Shown piece after piece: positions 47,939-59,303 of a stretch of DNA of 64,000 nucleotides. The position numbers were made by a program, and so were the translations under genes. The stretch is taken from positions 68,455,525 to 68,519,524 of the forward strand of contig OY821519.1 of the NCBI GenBank assembly GCA_963682025.1, read 5' to 3'. Numbering within the stretch: the stretch's first letter is position 1; the number at the start of each line of letters is the position of its first letter. This DNA is from Cordilura impudica (lineage: Eukaryota > Arthropoda > Insecta > Diptera > Scathophagidae). A model generated the notes under the pieces. It was not told the origin of the DNA. It worked only from the letters and a program-made list of their open reading frames with translations, and did no database searches.

Positions 47939-48107
47939 GTGTACGTGTGTCTGTGGTACCTAGTAATGAGAGGTCCAAAAATAAATAAAGCTATTTCCCG
48001 ATCTTCACTTAAATATTTTAAAAAGCAAAAGTATTGCATAGATTTTTTTTTTAATTTGGTTGATATATGTTTTTGAAAAAAGTGATTGACTTTACTAAAT
48101 TTGACCT

Positions 48108-48785
48108 AGTAAGAAAATTATAGTCAGTCCGGGCCGAATCTCCGATACCCTATTCCATGTGTTTAGAGACCCTATCTCTTAGGTTCAACTAATTGGATAC
48201 CGAAAATAAGCATAAACCAAATTTGAGTGGCATTGTTACTTAATTTTGTGGCATCTGAATATAAAAAAGTTCATATTGGAAGCTATATTTATATGGGGTC
48301 TAGGTCGCAAAATGGACCATCCTAACAATATTTGGTAAGGTCACTAATTTTTTGCAAAAAATATATAAATACCAAATTTGAGAAAAAAATGTGCAATATT
48401 TTTGTTTTTTGCCAGATTTAAGTGAGGATGGGCAAGCAGCTTTATATGGGGGCTATGACTAAGAATTGTCATATAGGGTTTATTTTTTGACTACTGATTA
48501 ATGGGAGCAATGAACATACACAAACCCAATTTTACCGAGATCTATAAGATAATTTGGATTTTATGACAATTTAAGGCGATTTCATAGGTGTCATTTGCGG
48601 CCTGTAGTTTGATTACACGGCTTACATGGACACAAAGACAGATGGACGGACGGACGGACGGACGGACATCGCTAAATCGACTCAGAAAGTGATTCTGAGT
48701 TGATCGGTATAATAAAAGATGGGTCTAGATCAAATATTTTTGGTAGTTGTAAACATCAGCACAAAGTCATTATACCCTGACCACA
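48108..48785 (-). mobile_element. HINE-A repeat, minus-strand copy
   Basis: Read on plus it starts aagaaaattatagtcagtcc (reverse of the hairpin and tail), passes 'aggtcgcaaaatggaccatc' and (cgga)n at 48644-48666, and ends ataccctgaccaca where a Helitron is inserted. Confidence 0.85.
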
Positions 48786-49161
48786 TCTATAATATTAATA
48801 GGCTAGACGATTACTTGTGACCAATGTTTTGTTCTACCATTTTATCCGATTTTGACCAAAGTAAATTATTTGAAAGGTATTTCTTTTTCGCCGTTTTGTA
48901 GATTTACAGATTTTTAAATTTTTTTCTTTATTTTGAGTAAATTGCATTTATAGTTGCTACTAACACATACATAAAATTATACACTGCTATGTGTGTGTTT
49001 ATTATATTTGTTAATGTGTTTGTAATAAAAATGAGTTTGTTTTTTTGTATTGATTTGTGAATTGGCTATAATTGATTAGCATACTTTTAGGGTCTTTATT
49101 TAATGCAAACATAAAATTTCCTAGAATTTGCACTCGAATTTCGAGGGCTGGAATCTGCTAG
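48786..49161 (+). mobile_element. Non-autonomous Helitron copy
   Basis: TCTATAATATTAATAGGC ... CACTCGAATTTCGAG + 11 nt + CTAG before T; 376 bp; inserted after A at the end of a HINE-A. Confidence 0.9.
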
Positions 49162-49882
49162 TAGGGTATAATAACATCAGATATGAACTTTTTTCATATC
49201 TGCACGGCACACAGTGCGACTTTCCCAAATAGCGTGGCAAAAATCAAAAAATTGATAGAAGCATTCAGTAAAATCAATGAATGTATAGGATAGAGAATTT
49301 TTCTCAGATTAAAAATCAATAAACGGTTTTAAAATCGGAGCTCCGCAAAGTTAGAATTTTTTAGCTTTTAGAAAAAGGCGCAAAATTTTTTCAAAAATAT
49401 CCTCTTTCAAATCAGATTGTAGGCAAACTAGTGAATCGATTATAATGCATTTGATGTCATTTGAAAGGGTTAATTTCTATAAAATAAAATAAAAATGATG
49501 TTATTTATTCGTTCACTTTTACTGCAGTCTCAGTTTTTCAAATATACTATATTTGGGTAGTTTTTTCTATTTTGATAGAATAGAACTAAAAATGTTTAAA
49601 TATATTTACTTAGATATTACCTCAAGTGGTTTACTAATACAACACTCTAACTAGTTAAAGTGAGCTTGGCTGCATATACTTTCCTATCTGCCCGAAACAA
49701 CCAAAAAGTTGTAAAAACATCTTCACATATACTGGATAGATGGGTAGACGGGTTTTGCCATAACTCAGTGGAAATTTTTTTTTTTTTTTTAATTAATCAA
49801 CACTCAGGAGATGCCCCCTACAGATGCAGTGCATTGTGTTGATCTCAGGAAAATAGGTTAAGGAGGAAAGAGGGAGTAGTTA

Positions 49883-49984
49883 ATTTTTTTTTTTTTTTGC
49901 AGCGACATACCAAAGCCTCTGGTGGGAATCGAACCCACGACCCCCGCATGATAGACGCGCACGCTACCTACTCACCTAATTGAT
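49883..49984 (-). mobile_element. tRNA-derived SINE head with A-rich tail
   Basis: The minus strand reads ...aggtagcgtgcgcgtctatc, then ggtcgtgggttcgattccca with a good B box (ggttcgattcc) and T-arm pairing gtggg/cccac. An A-run follows at 49899-49883 after about 22 nt. The acceptor stem does not pair (cagaggc has no partner at the 5' side), so it is not a functional tRNA gene. Confidence 0.6.
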
Positions 49985-50303
49985 TTTAAAGCTATATGGC
50001 TTATTTTAAAGGCTATAAAATAGCATATATTACCAAATTTTTGGAGATTTTTATCATATTTTTCACGATTTTTTTTGGCGTTTGAAAACAGAAATTTTAA
50101 TTTTTACATATTTTATTTTCATGATGGCGAAATGTTTCTAGAAGATTGTTAATTTTTTTGTAGTTTTTATGTATTGGCAATAATAAAAATTGCAAATTTA
50201 TTAGTGGATTCAGCACAATAACAAATTCGGTTACGCAACCTGAATTATTTTTAAGCGGCCCAAACTTTTCAGTGTTCAAATTTTGTTAATGAATTCAATA
50301 TAA

Positions 50304-50680
50304 CTAGCAGATTCCAGCCCTCGAAATTCGAGCGCAAATTCTAGGAAATTTTATTTTTTCATTAAATTAAGATCCTAAAAGTATGCTAATCAATTATAGC
50401 CAATTCACAAATCAACAAAAAAAACAAACTCATTTTTATTACAAACACATTAACAAATTTAATAAACACACACATAGCATTGCATAATTTCATGTATGTG
50501 TTAGTAGCAACTTTAAATGCAATTTACTCAAAATAAAGGAAAAAATTTAGAATTCTGTAAATCTGCAAATCGGCTAAAAAGAAATACCTTTCAAATAATA
50601 TACGTTTGGTCAAAATCGGGATAAAACGTTGGAACAAAACATCAGTCACAAGAAATCGCCTAGCCTATTAATATTATAGA
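50304..50680 (-). mobile_element. Non-autonomous Helitron copy (minus strand)
   Basis: On plus it starts ctagcagattccagccctcg (reverse of the 3' end) and ends gcctattaatattataga (reverse of 5' TCTATAATATTAATAGGC). 377 bp. Confidence 0.9.
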
Positions 50681-51129
50681 TAAGAAATTTACACTCAAAA
50701 AAAAAAAATAAAATAAAACTAAATTTGCTTGCGCTACCTAGATTATTTTTTAAAGGTCGAAAATTTGCAATGTATGTATTTTGCAACAATTAGAAACTTT
50801 TGGCCTGATGCCCACTCAAAAAATGAATTTAACATAATAAAAAACTTGCACCCAAAAATTTAAAGCAACGAAATTTAAAACAACGAATAATGAGGACCTT
50901 TTCAATATGTTGGCGGCCTTTTCAGACCCACTAGTTTCATCACGAAGACATGTAAGATCTCGAAAGGATTTGGAAGAACATAATTATAGCTACGATATGT
51001 CTATTAGATATCGCTCCCAATGTTAATGAATATTTTGAAGAGAACTAACTAACAAAAAAAATTATAGTGGTTTTAAATAAAATATACTAAATAACTTAAT
51101 ATCTATATCATTAATATATTAATATTAAA

Positions 51130-52355
51130 AATATTTCAAAGGTGTGTATCTGTAATATTAATAAAAAATTTAAATTTATATTAGAAAGACATACACGAAT
51201 ACCTAAGGACTTATTTTTTCAATTATTGGCATTTTGCATTAAAGACACAAGATATTTCAAATTTGAAGATAAAATATATGAGCAACTTAAAGGTATGCCA
51301 ATGGGTTCACCAGCCTCACCAGTAATTGCTGATATTATAATGGAAGACCTGCTAGATGCTTCGATGGACAAAATGGAGAAAAAACCAAGAATTTTTACCA
51401 AATATGTGGACGATTTATTTGGAATTATAAAAAAGGACTATGTTTCAGATACTCTTAATATTTTAAATTCATTTAATCGACAAATCCAATTTACAATGGA
51501 AGAAGAAATTGATGGAAAATTACCTTATCTTGATTCGATAATATTATGAAAAGAGACCTTATTAAAACTAAACTGGTACCAGAAGCCAACATCGTCAAGC
51601 AGATTAATAAACTTTTACTCGAAACACCCAAAACGAATAATTATTAACACAGCAATAAATTGTATTAGTAGAGTTTTAGATATTAGTGACAAAGATTTTC
51701 ACAAATCAAATATAGATAAGATCAAGAATATTTTAATAATGATTGATTTCCCAAAGAAAACTATTAATGACTTAATAAAATTTGTGAACAATAAAAGACC
51801 TAGGACGGACAATGAGGAACAAAGAAAAATTTAGAAATCAATTACTTACGTTCCAAAATACTCAGAACGGTTCAAAAATTCCAATATTTATGACAAAGAG
51901 GAGTACAATTTAGCATTTAAAACACACAATACGGTTAACAAACTTTTTAGCAGAACAAAATCTAGGATAAACAAGGATGACAAATCGAATTTAGTATATA
52001 AGATTAGTTGTAATGGGGACAAGTCCAGCGTATGCCAGAAGGTATATGTTGGTACGACGAGGACAAAATTAAAAACTAGACTATCATCACATAAATCAGA
52101 TATAAGATTAAAGGAAAAACCATTAGAGCAAAAAAACAGCACTTGCTGCCCACTGTGCAATAACTGGACACACTCCAAAGTTTGACGATGTTGAAATATT
52201 AAAAGAGGAGACTAACAATGGGAGAAGGTTTACTTTTGAAATGCTACATATTATTGATGTACCTTCTGAAAAGCGACTAAATTACAAGAGCGATACTGAG
52301 AAATGTGCTCAAATATATAGACACACAATAAGACGACATAGAAAGTTTAAGTAAA
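51130..52355 (+). pseudogene. Penelope-like retroelement: reverse transcriptase + GIY-YIG endonuclease, broken
   Basis: The RT part has L-K-G-M-P-M-G-S-P-A-S-P-V-I-A-D-I (about 51285-51336), K-Y-V-D-D-L-F (about 51400-51420, the catalytic Asp pair) and L-P-Y-L-D-S. It is followed by W-Y-Q-K-P-T and F-Y-S-K-H-P. The endonuclease has V-Y-K-I-S-C, then V-Y-V-G-T-T-R-T-K-L-K-T-R-L-S-S-H (about 51990-52100), and after a +1 shift near 52130, A-A-H-C-A-I-T-G-H-T-P-K-F, F-E-M-L-H-I. This RT/GIY-YIG order defines Penelope-like elements. Stops lie at 51547-51549 (TGA) and about 51831 (TAG). The N-terminal fingers are missing (5' truncation). Confidence 0.85.
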
Positions 52356-52759
52356 TATTAGTTTGACAAAAACCAACACTAGGACGATACCACGTAATTA
52401 TTTTTAAGAAAAATGTAAGTATTTTTATTTTTGTTAAAACATTTTTTGTTTCCTATTTTTGTACTTTTGTGTTATTTATATTGTTTTTTGTGTTACAGAT
52501 TTCCCTGAAGATGACCAACAAAGTTGTTCGAAATATTGGAAAGTAAAATATTAAAATATATTATATATAAAAAAATCGTTTACAATTTTTTTTATAAAAA
52601 AAAAATTTTTTTATTTCGTAATGACCTCATGCCGAAAAATTTAATACCAAAAAAATTTAATATTAGTTTAATATGTTATATTAGAGTGGTATTTTTTTTT
52701 TCCAGACTTTCGGATTTAAACAATATTTATTGTGAAATTATAAGTCTTTTAAGTGGTTA

Positions 52760-53200
52760 AAATTTCAATGTGAAATTTGGAATTTTGTGAACTTTGGGTG
52801 TTTTTCTTTATAAAAAAAAATCGGGAAACTAGGTCCAAAATTGATCCGATTTCATTAACATTTTACAGTGTTTTTTTGGACTATTTTTTTAAACTTTTTT
52901 AATATGTATATAATACAGATATTAGAAAATTTGTCATCTTTTGTGGCATTTAAACCAAATTTTGAAGAAATTTTTTACGGGGACTAGGTCCAAACGTGGA
53001 CCGATTTCAAAGATTTTTACAGACCTCATCACTGACCTAATAAACCCTTATGATTCAAATTTCAGCGCAATAGAATTACATTTGCTACATTCAGTGGCAT
53101 TAAAACCAATTTTGAAGGAAAATTTGTATGGGGACTAGGTCCAAACATGGACCGATTCCAACAAATTTAAGTGAGGTTCGTCTTTGGGTCAAAAACACTT
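52760..53200 (+). repeat. Three ~150-bp tandem units with 'actaggtccaaa..ggaccgatt'
   Basis: The motif gg(g/a)actaggtccaaa(a/c) occurs at 52823, 52979 and 53130, each followed by (g/t)gaccgattyca; between the last two 'gtggcatt(a)aaaccaattttgaag' is also repeated. The motif is shared with the reverse strand of HINE-A, suggesting derivation from it. Confidence 0.65.
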
Positions 53201-53545
53201 TAAGTTCCAAATTTTAGCACATTATCTTTATATTTACAACATGTAATATTAGCACCAAAATAAAATTGAACTTTGATAGGATATACTGAAGCCTCCTGTG
53301 GACCTACTACCCTTCGCGAGCACTCATTCAAAATCATTTAAAATTTTTAAAATACGTCAATTAGTTTAAAAGAACGAAAAAAGTCAAAACGCCCCACTTT
53401 GCGGCACAAATTAACAATATTACTTAAATTTAGTTTATCCTTATTTACTATATCCAGTTAATACCTCAGCTAAGTTTGATTTACGTGTAGGGTATCGTAT
53501 AATCGGTCTGTACTGACTATAATATTCTTGTTACTTGTTTTTGCT

Positions 53546-54035
53546 TAATTTTTATTTAAATAAATAATTTTTTTTTAATTTTTTCACAAATCCTATTTAA
53601 ATTTTCTATGAAAAAGTCATGATTACTTTTATACATATATTGCTTGAAAAAGCTTAAGTTTAATGAATTTGGCTGAATTTAAATGAAAGTACAAAACTCA
53701 TAAAATCAATAATTATCCTATTATAACTTGTAACTTTAATACCCCACCATCACTCTGTGGTCCATGTAAAGATAATAAGTTTGTTTCTACTTGACCAACA
53801 CCATGACCAAGACTATGTCAATGCTCAAAATACAAAATGAAGCCATGAATTGTTTTCGTACAAATATAAATACTTTCCCTTTACAAATTTTCTGAGCTCA
53901 CCCGAATTCATCACAACAGAATCAAAACGAATTTTTAAAGCAAAATTATATAATAAATCCTCCATGGTGTTATTATTGGAAAACGTATACAAGTAGAAAG
54001 CGCCATAAATATTAAAACGCACACATGCAAATATA
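53546..54035. other. AT-rich stretch, nothing recognised
   Basis: No ORF or shared repeat above background. Confidence 0.4.
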
Positions 54036-54841
54036 ACAAGTAAGAAAATTATAGTCGGTCTGGACCGTCTATACGATACCCTATCCCATGCGTTTAGAGA
54101 CCCTATCTCTCAGGCCCAACTAACTGCATATAAAAAATAAGCATAAACCAAATTTGAGTGGGATTTTTATTAATTTTTTTGGCTGCAGATATGAAAAAGT
54201 TCATATCGGATGCTATATCTATATGGGGACTAGGCCCAAAAATAGACCGATCCTGACCATGTTTGGTAAGGTCTCTTGTATTTTGCAAAAATATATACAA
54301 ACAAAATTTGAGAAGAATCAGTGCAATATTTTTGTTTTATGATAGATTTAGGTGAAAATCGGGAAGCAGCTCTATATGGGGCCTATGACTAAGAGTTGTT
54401 CCATAGGGATCATTTTTGGACTACTGATTAATGGATGTAATAAACACATACAAAGCCAATTTGACTAAGATTTATATGATAATTTGGATCTTATGGCAAT
54501 TTATGTTGATTTCATAGGATCATTTGTATGGGGGCTAGGTCTGCACAAGGACCGATTCTCACCAATTTCAATAGCGTTCATCCTATGGCTGATAGAAGCT
54601 TACGTACCAAATTTCATCAAAACATATTCATATTTGCGGCCTGCAGTTTGATTACAAGCTTTACATGGACACACAGACGGACGGACGGACGGACGGACGG
54701 ACATCGTTAAACCGAATCAGATAGTGATTCTGATTCGATCGGTATAATCAAAGATGGGTCTAGGTCAAATATTTTTGGTAGTTACAAACAGCAGCACAAA
54801 GTCATTATACCCAAACCACATAGTGGTATATGGTATAAAAA
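54036..54841 (-). mobile_element. HINE-A repeat, full-length minus-strand copy
   Basis: From aacaagtaagaaaattatag with ggtctggaccgtc (tail and hairpin) to ccaaaccacatagtggtat (5' block). Contains (cgga)n at 54678-54702. About 806 bp, the same length as copy 4. Confidence 0.9.
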
Positions 54842-55572
54842 TGTATTATCTCCAAGAATTGGGATGTATTATAAATTAAGTCCTTTTAAACTATTAAGAA
54901 ATTTTAAATTCAGCCTTAACTGGTATGGCTTATTATCACCTGCCAATTGTTGTTTCGGCAACAACCTGTTACATTGAATGTAACTACATTAAACAAAAGT
55001 TGTTCTGCAATATTCAACAACATGATGTCCCATACGAGTATAGTGTAAATCTTGCAAAAAAAAAAAAAATTGTACATAAAAACTTTTAATTATCTACACA
55101 CACTTACACAAAGACCTTTGCAAATTTGTTGATAAATGATTAAAATTCTAATTATATTTTTATTTAGTTATAGAAATGAATTTAAACTGCATATTCTTTT
55201 ATAAGCAGGTGTGAAATTTTAATTATAAAATAAAAAGTTTCAATTATCATAAGTGAATAAATTGTTTTGTTTTATAGTTTTAAATAACAACATAATTAAT
55301 TAGCAACAACCTGTCTGTCATGCAGACATTTTATTAAAGAAAAAAATTTTTAATTACACCAGTACCCAAGTGTACCAGGTTATCATTAACAATTAAATGT
55401 GTATAGGACAAAAGTCAATTCTAGTATAAGAATAATGAAATTTGGAATGTAAGTTTCCCCAATTTCACTTTTAGTGGATATTCGAATATTAAGAGGATAA
55501 AAAACAATGATGAGTTCATTAGTTATGAGGAAAAAAAGTTCAGAAAGGTTCTTTTTAACAAGTACATTAAAA
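54842..55572. other. AT-rich stretch, nothing recognised
   Basis: No coding or repeat signal identified. Confidence 0.4.
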
Positions 55573-55694
55573 AACAAATAAGAAAATTATAGTTAGTCTA
55601 GATCGACTCTAAGATACCCGTTTCGGTTTCAATCAAACTTTGCTAAGGAAATAACTGAATATAGAAAATAAGTATAAAACAAATTGTAATGGTA

Positions 55695-56067
55695 TCTATA
55701 ATATTAATAGGTAAGGCGATTTATTGTGACCGATGTAAGTTGCACAGTTTTGCCCCGATTTTGACAAAAAATTTATCACTTGAAAGGTATTTCATTTTAG
55801 CTGTTACCCAGATTTACAGATTTGCATCGTCTGCAATATTTTTTTGGAGTTATGATCGTTTAAAGTTGCTACTAACACATACATACAATTATACAATGCT
55901 ATGTGTGTGTTTATTAAATTTATTACTGTGTTTGTGTTAATGTGTTGAGTTTGTTTTCTTCATTTAAAATGAGTTGAATTTAGAGGCATACCTTTTGGGG
56001 TCTTTATTAAATGAAAAAATAAAATTTTCTAGAATTTGCAATCGAAATTCGAGTGCTGGAATCTGCA
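55695..56067 (+). mobile_element. Non-autonomous Helitron copy with decayed 3' terminus
   Basis: Starts TCTATAATATTAATAGG; the hairpin is atcgaaattcgag and CTAG is replaced by caaa. 373 bp. Confidence 0.8.
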
Positions 56068-56287
56068 AATTATAATTAATTTGTAGTGTGTAGATATAAC
56101 AAGTTAATAATATGAGCAATAAGTCAAAAAGTGGACCGATCATGACCATTTTTAGTAAATTCACTTAATTTTCTAAAAAACGATATTTTTGTTTTTTGAT
56201 AGATTTAAGTGAAGATCCAGAATCAGCTCAAATGGTCCTAGAGAGTTTATTTTTGGACTGATTAATGACTATAATGCACACACATAC

Positions 56288-56678
56288 ATATCGCACCTGT
56301 ACTTCTAAAGTGAGTCAACTCAAAATTTACAAATTTTCAGTAGAGGCAAAAAACTAATTTTTTTAATATTTACTATAAAATTTAAAAACAGTTGTTTCAT
56401 TATACAACAGTAGTTGTTTTTGCAATTTTTTCAGTGATCATCAAAAATAACAAGTTTTTTGGGTGGAACTCAAAATATGTCTTTTTAGTGGATTCTAAAG
56501 AAGCTACTCTTATAACACAAAGAGGGTTATAACTGTATTTTTTTTTTTGCGAAAGACTAGAAAAACCGATATAAGATTTTTACAGTGGATAGATATGACC
56601 ACCGCGTATCGTTTTCTTGCAAAAAATGAAAATTGAAAAATTTTAAGTTGACTCACTTTAGAGGTACAGGTGTGATAT
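56288..56678 (-). mobile_element. MITE, second copy of the 4233-4641 family
   Basis: Ends atatcgcacctgtacttct / aggtacaggtgtgatat, with inner taaagtgagtcaact on both sides. The body is the reverse complement of the first copy, including 'gcaaaaaatgaaaattg' and 'ctactcttataacacaaaga'. Confidence 0.8.
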
Positions 56679-56895
56679 GATGATCTGGATCTTATGATAA
56701 TTTTGGTCAGTCTAGTAGCACTTATATTGGGGGTTAGGTCTGAACAAGCGCTGAATTTCACTAATTTCAACATCGATTATCCTATGGGCGACAAAAACTA
56801 ATATACCAAATTTCATAGCTAAATCGACTCAGATAATGATTCTGAGGCAATCGGTATAATAAAACATGGGTCTAGATCAAATATTTTTTTACCTT

Positions 56896-57335
56896 ATAAC
56901 ACTATGTGGTCAGGGTATAATGATTTTGTGCTGATGTTTGTAACTACCGATCGACTCAGAATCAATTTCTGAGTCGATTTAACGAGGTGCGTTCGTCCGT
57001 CCGTCTGTGGGTCCATGTAACCTCAAACTACAGGTCACAAATATCAATATATTTTGATGAAATTTATTATATAAGCTGCTATCGGTTATAGGATGAATGC
57101 TATTGAATTTGGTGAAAATCGGTTCATGTTCAGACCTATTCCCCATACAAATGGCCCCTATAAGATCGACTTTAATTGCCATAATATCAAAATTAACATA
57201 TAGATCTCAGTTTAATTAGATTTGTGTATATCTATTGCATTCATTTATGAATGGTCAAAAATTGATTCCCGATCTATCAAAAAACAAAAATATTGTACAG
57301 ATTTTTCTCTAATTTGGCTTGTATAGCATAACAGT
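56896..57335 (+). mobile_element. HINE-A repeat, 5' two-thirds
   Basis: Runs from ataacactatgtggtcaggg through 'ctgagtcgatttaacgagg', (gtcc), 'cggttcatgttcagacctat' to 'acagatttttctctaatttg'. The 3' end is missing. Confidence 0.75.
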
Positions 57336-57363
57336 AAATAACATAACATTTTGGATATAAGTT

Positions 57364-57815
57364 TTATACCTTACACATCAATATGCACAGGGTATATATC
57401 GATTTTTCATGCCGATCCTTATAACAACTCGAGTCGATATAACGATGTCCGTCTGTCCGTCTGTTTGTTGAAATTACGCTTCTTCACAAAATAAACCATT
57501 TTCCTGGACAAACTAAGGATAATATTATTTTGCATTATCTCGAGCAGGTTTGTGTTTAAAATGGGGTAAATTGGGCATCATTGTGCCAAGATATGACTGA
57601 ATATATGGAGATACTTCTAAAAAATATTTCAACCGTTCAGTGTGCTTGTTGTAATAATTTAGAATTAAATTTATCAAATTGTTTACTTATTCAAATATTT
57701 TGCTTACATTTGATATAAATAGTGCAATAAGTCTAAATATTAATTTAAATACAAAACCCAGGTGTAGGGTATCAAAGATTCGGCATATCCATATCTAAAA
57801 GTCTTAGTTGTTACT
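57364..57815 (+). mobile_element. HINE-B repeat, short copy
   Basis: 5' ttataccttacacatcaatatg, then 'gatccttataacaactcgag' and 'cgatgtccgtctgtccg'; 3' ggtgtagggtatcaaagattcggc and 'agtcttagttgtt'. It has the same order as 37122-38804 but without the heptamer array. Confidence 0.75.
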
Positions 57816-57878
57816 AAACATTAAGATGAAACTGAAAATTAGAGAAATATTAGATTTTCGAACAGAAGATAATTAAAA

Positions 57879-58312
57879 CTAGCAGATGCCAGCCCTCGAA
57901 ATTCGAGTGCAATTCTAGGAAATTTTATTTTTTCATTTCATACATTATTTTATAAGAATCTAAAGGTATGCTAATCAATTTTACTCAATTGACAATTCAA
58001 CACTTTTTAAAATATTTTTATCTGGTCAACACAATTATTATTGTGAATGAAGAAAACAAACTAATTTTTTTTTTTTCAAACACATCAATAAATTGAATAA
58101 ACACACACAGCATTGTATAATTTAAAGTATGTGTTAGTAGCAACTTTAAATGCATTTTACTCCAAAAAAAATTTAAAAATATAAAATCTGTAAATCTGCT
58201 GGAGAGCTAAAAAGAAATACCTTTCAAATGAGATAAGTTTAATCAAAATCAGGAGAAAACTATGGAACAAAAAATCGGTCACAAGAAGTCGCCTTAATTT
58301 TAATATTATTGA
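57879..58312 (-). mobile_element. Non-autonomous Helitron copy (minus strand)
   Basis: On plus it starts ctagcagatgccagccctcg and ends ttttaatattattga. 434 bp. Confidence 0.85.
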
Positions 58313-58429
58313 TATATAAAGTAGAATTAACGATAAAGAGAGCAGCAAATGCAAAATATTAAATATTCGTTCAAGTTTTTTCGTCTTTATAAAATCTTCA
58401 AAATGGTTGGACTGATCCTGATGATAGTT

Positions 58430-58760
58430 TCAAGAAATCTTCTCAGTAGCTTGGCGGGTGACACTGTGAAGTCTGAGTTTTATTTTTGGTCTGTGAGCGG
58501 AGGGGTGTGGCAAACTCAAATTTTAATATTGTGCTATTAATGGCATCTATATAATCTACAGAATAGCTTGGTGACATTTTGAAGTCTGATATTTGATTTT
58601 TGGTCTGTGGGCGGATGGACCGATGAAATGAAATTTTTAGGGAATTTTCAGAATTTTAGATAAATTTTCAGGGCATCTTCAGAATAGCCTGACGGGTGAC
58701 ACCGCAAAGTCTGATTTTGGTCTACTTGCGGAGCACAGTGTCGTGAGGGCGGCCAAAAAC
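58430..58760 (+). repeat. Three imperfect ~118-bp tandem units
   Basis: Units share 'agc(t/c)tggygggtgacac', 'gaagtctga' and 'tttttggtct' at about 58449, 58566 and 58685. Non-coding and of unknown origin. Confidence 0.65.
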
Positions 58761-59303
58761 AAAAAAGTCAACTATCGATTTAAAAACTAATGCTAATACG
58801 ATTTTATTAAGTAAATCTGAAAGAATTAAAAAAAAAATTAATTTTTAAGGAAGTTCTGAGCATTCAAAGTTGAAAGTTATAAGTAAATACACAATTATTG
58901 AAAAAAATCTGAAAAAATGCTATAAGTTATAAGGGTTAATTGGTAATCAAAATATCGATAAAGCAGAATAATTTTAAGTTATAAGTTATAAGTTATATTT
59001 ATTGAGCCTTTTTTAATACAATAATAGAAACTTAAACATAAAAATAACAAGAGAGTAAATAACTTAAGACTGTAAAGTATTATCTTAATTACAATAAATT
59101 TGAACAGCACCATGCTTAATTGATGAAATTATTACAATTTTGATGAAAAGTAACTGTGAGTAAAATGCTCTTGCTCCCGGAGCTAACATATCTGGAGAGA
59201 GAATCTCTTAAAATAATCTTAAAACTACGACTTAAAAATAAACTAAAAACTAAAAGAAATTAACACGAATCACAACAAAATAATAAATAATAATAAAAAT
59301 GTA

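Larger units (their letters stand above)
45696..48107 (+). mobile_element. HINE-A repeat, copy split by a 1.9-kb DNA transposon
   Basis: The segment 45696-46049 (cctatacaactttgtgg ... tatatatcggtgtacgt) continues at 47947-48107 (gtgtctgtggtacctagtaatgag ... gatcttcacttaaat ... tttgaaaaaagtgattg). The 3' end is lost where it meets the minus-strand copy at 48108. Confidence 0.8.
49165..53545 (+). mobile_element. HINE-A 3' part split by a 4.2-kb composite insertion
   Basis: The segment 49165-49204 (aataacatcagatatgaac ... catatctgca) resumes at 53413 (aaattaacaatattacttaa ... tatatccagttaa ... gggtatcgtataatcggtct ... cttgttacttgttttt). The intervening 49205-53412 starts cggcacacagtgcgac and ends cgccccactttgcggcac. 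Its ends show only weak inverse similarity, so the nature of the carrier is unclear. Confidence 0.6.
55573..56895 (-). mobile_element. HINE-A repeat split by a Helitron and a MITE (minus strand)
   Basis: The three pieces 55573-55694, 56068-56287 and 56679-56895 follow HINE-A order on the minus strand: tail and hairpin ('aaattatagttagtctagat'), then 'gaccgatcatgaccattttt' and 'agatttaagtgaagatc', then 'atctggatcttatgataatt' to 'caatcggtataataaaacat'. The (cgga)n tract is deleted. Confidence 0.8.

Noticed and set aside
49913..49984. Functional tRNA gene
   Set aside because: The acceptor stem cannot pair and an A-rich tail follows; interpreted as a SINE head.
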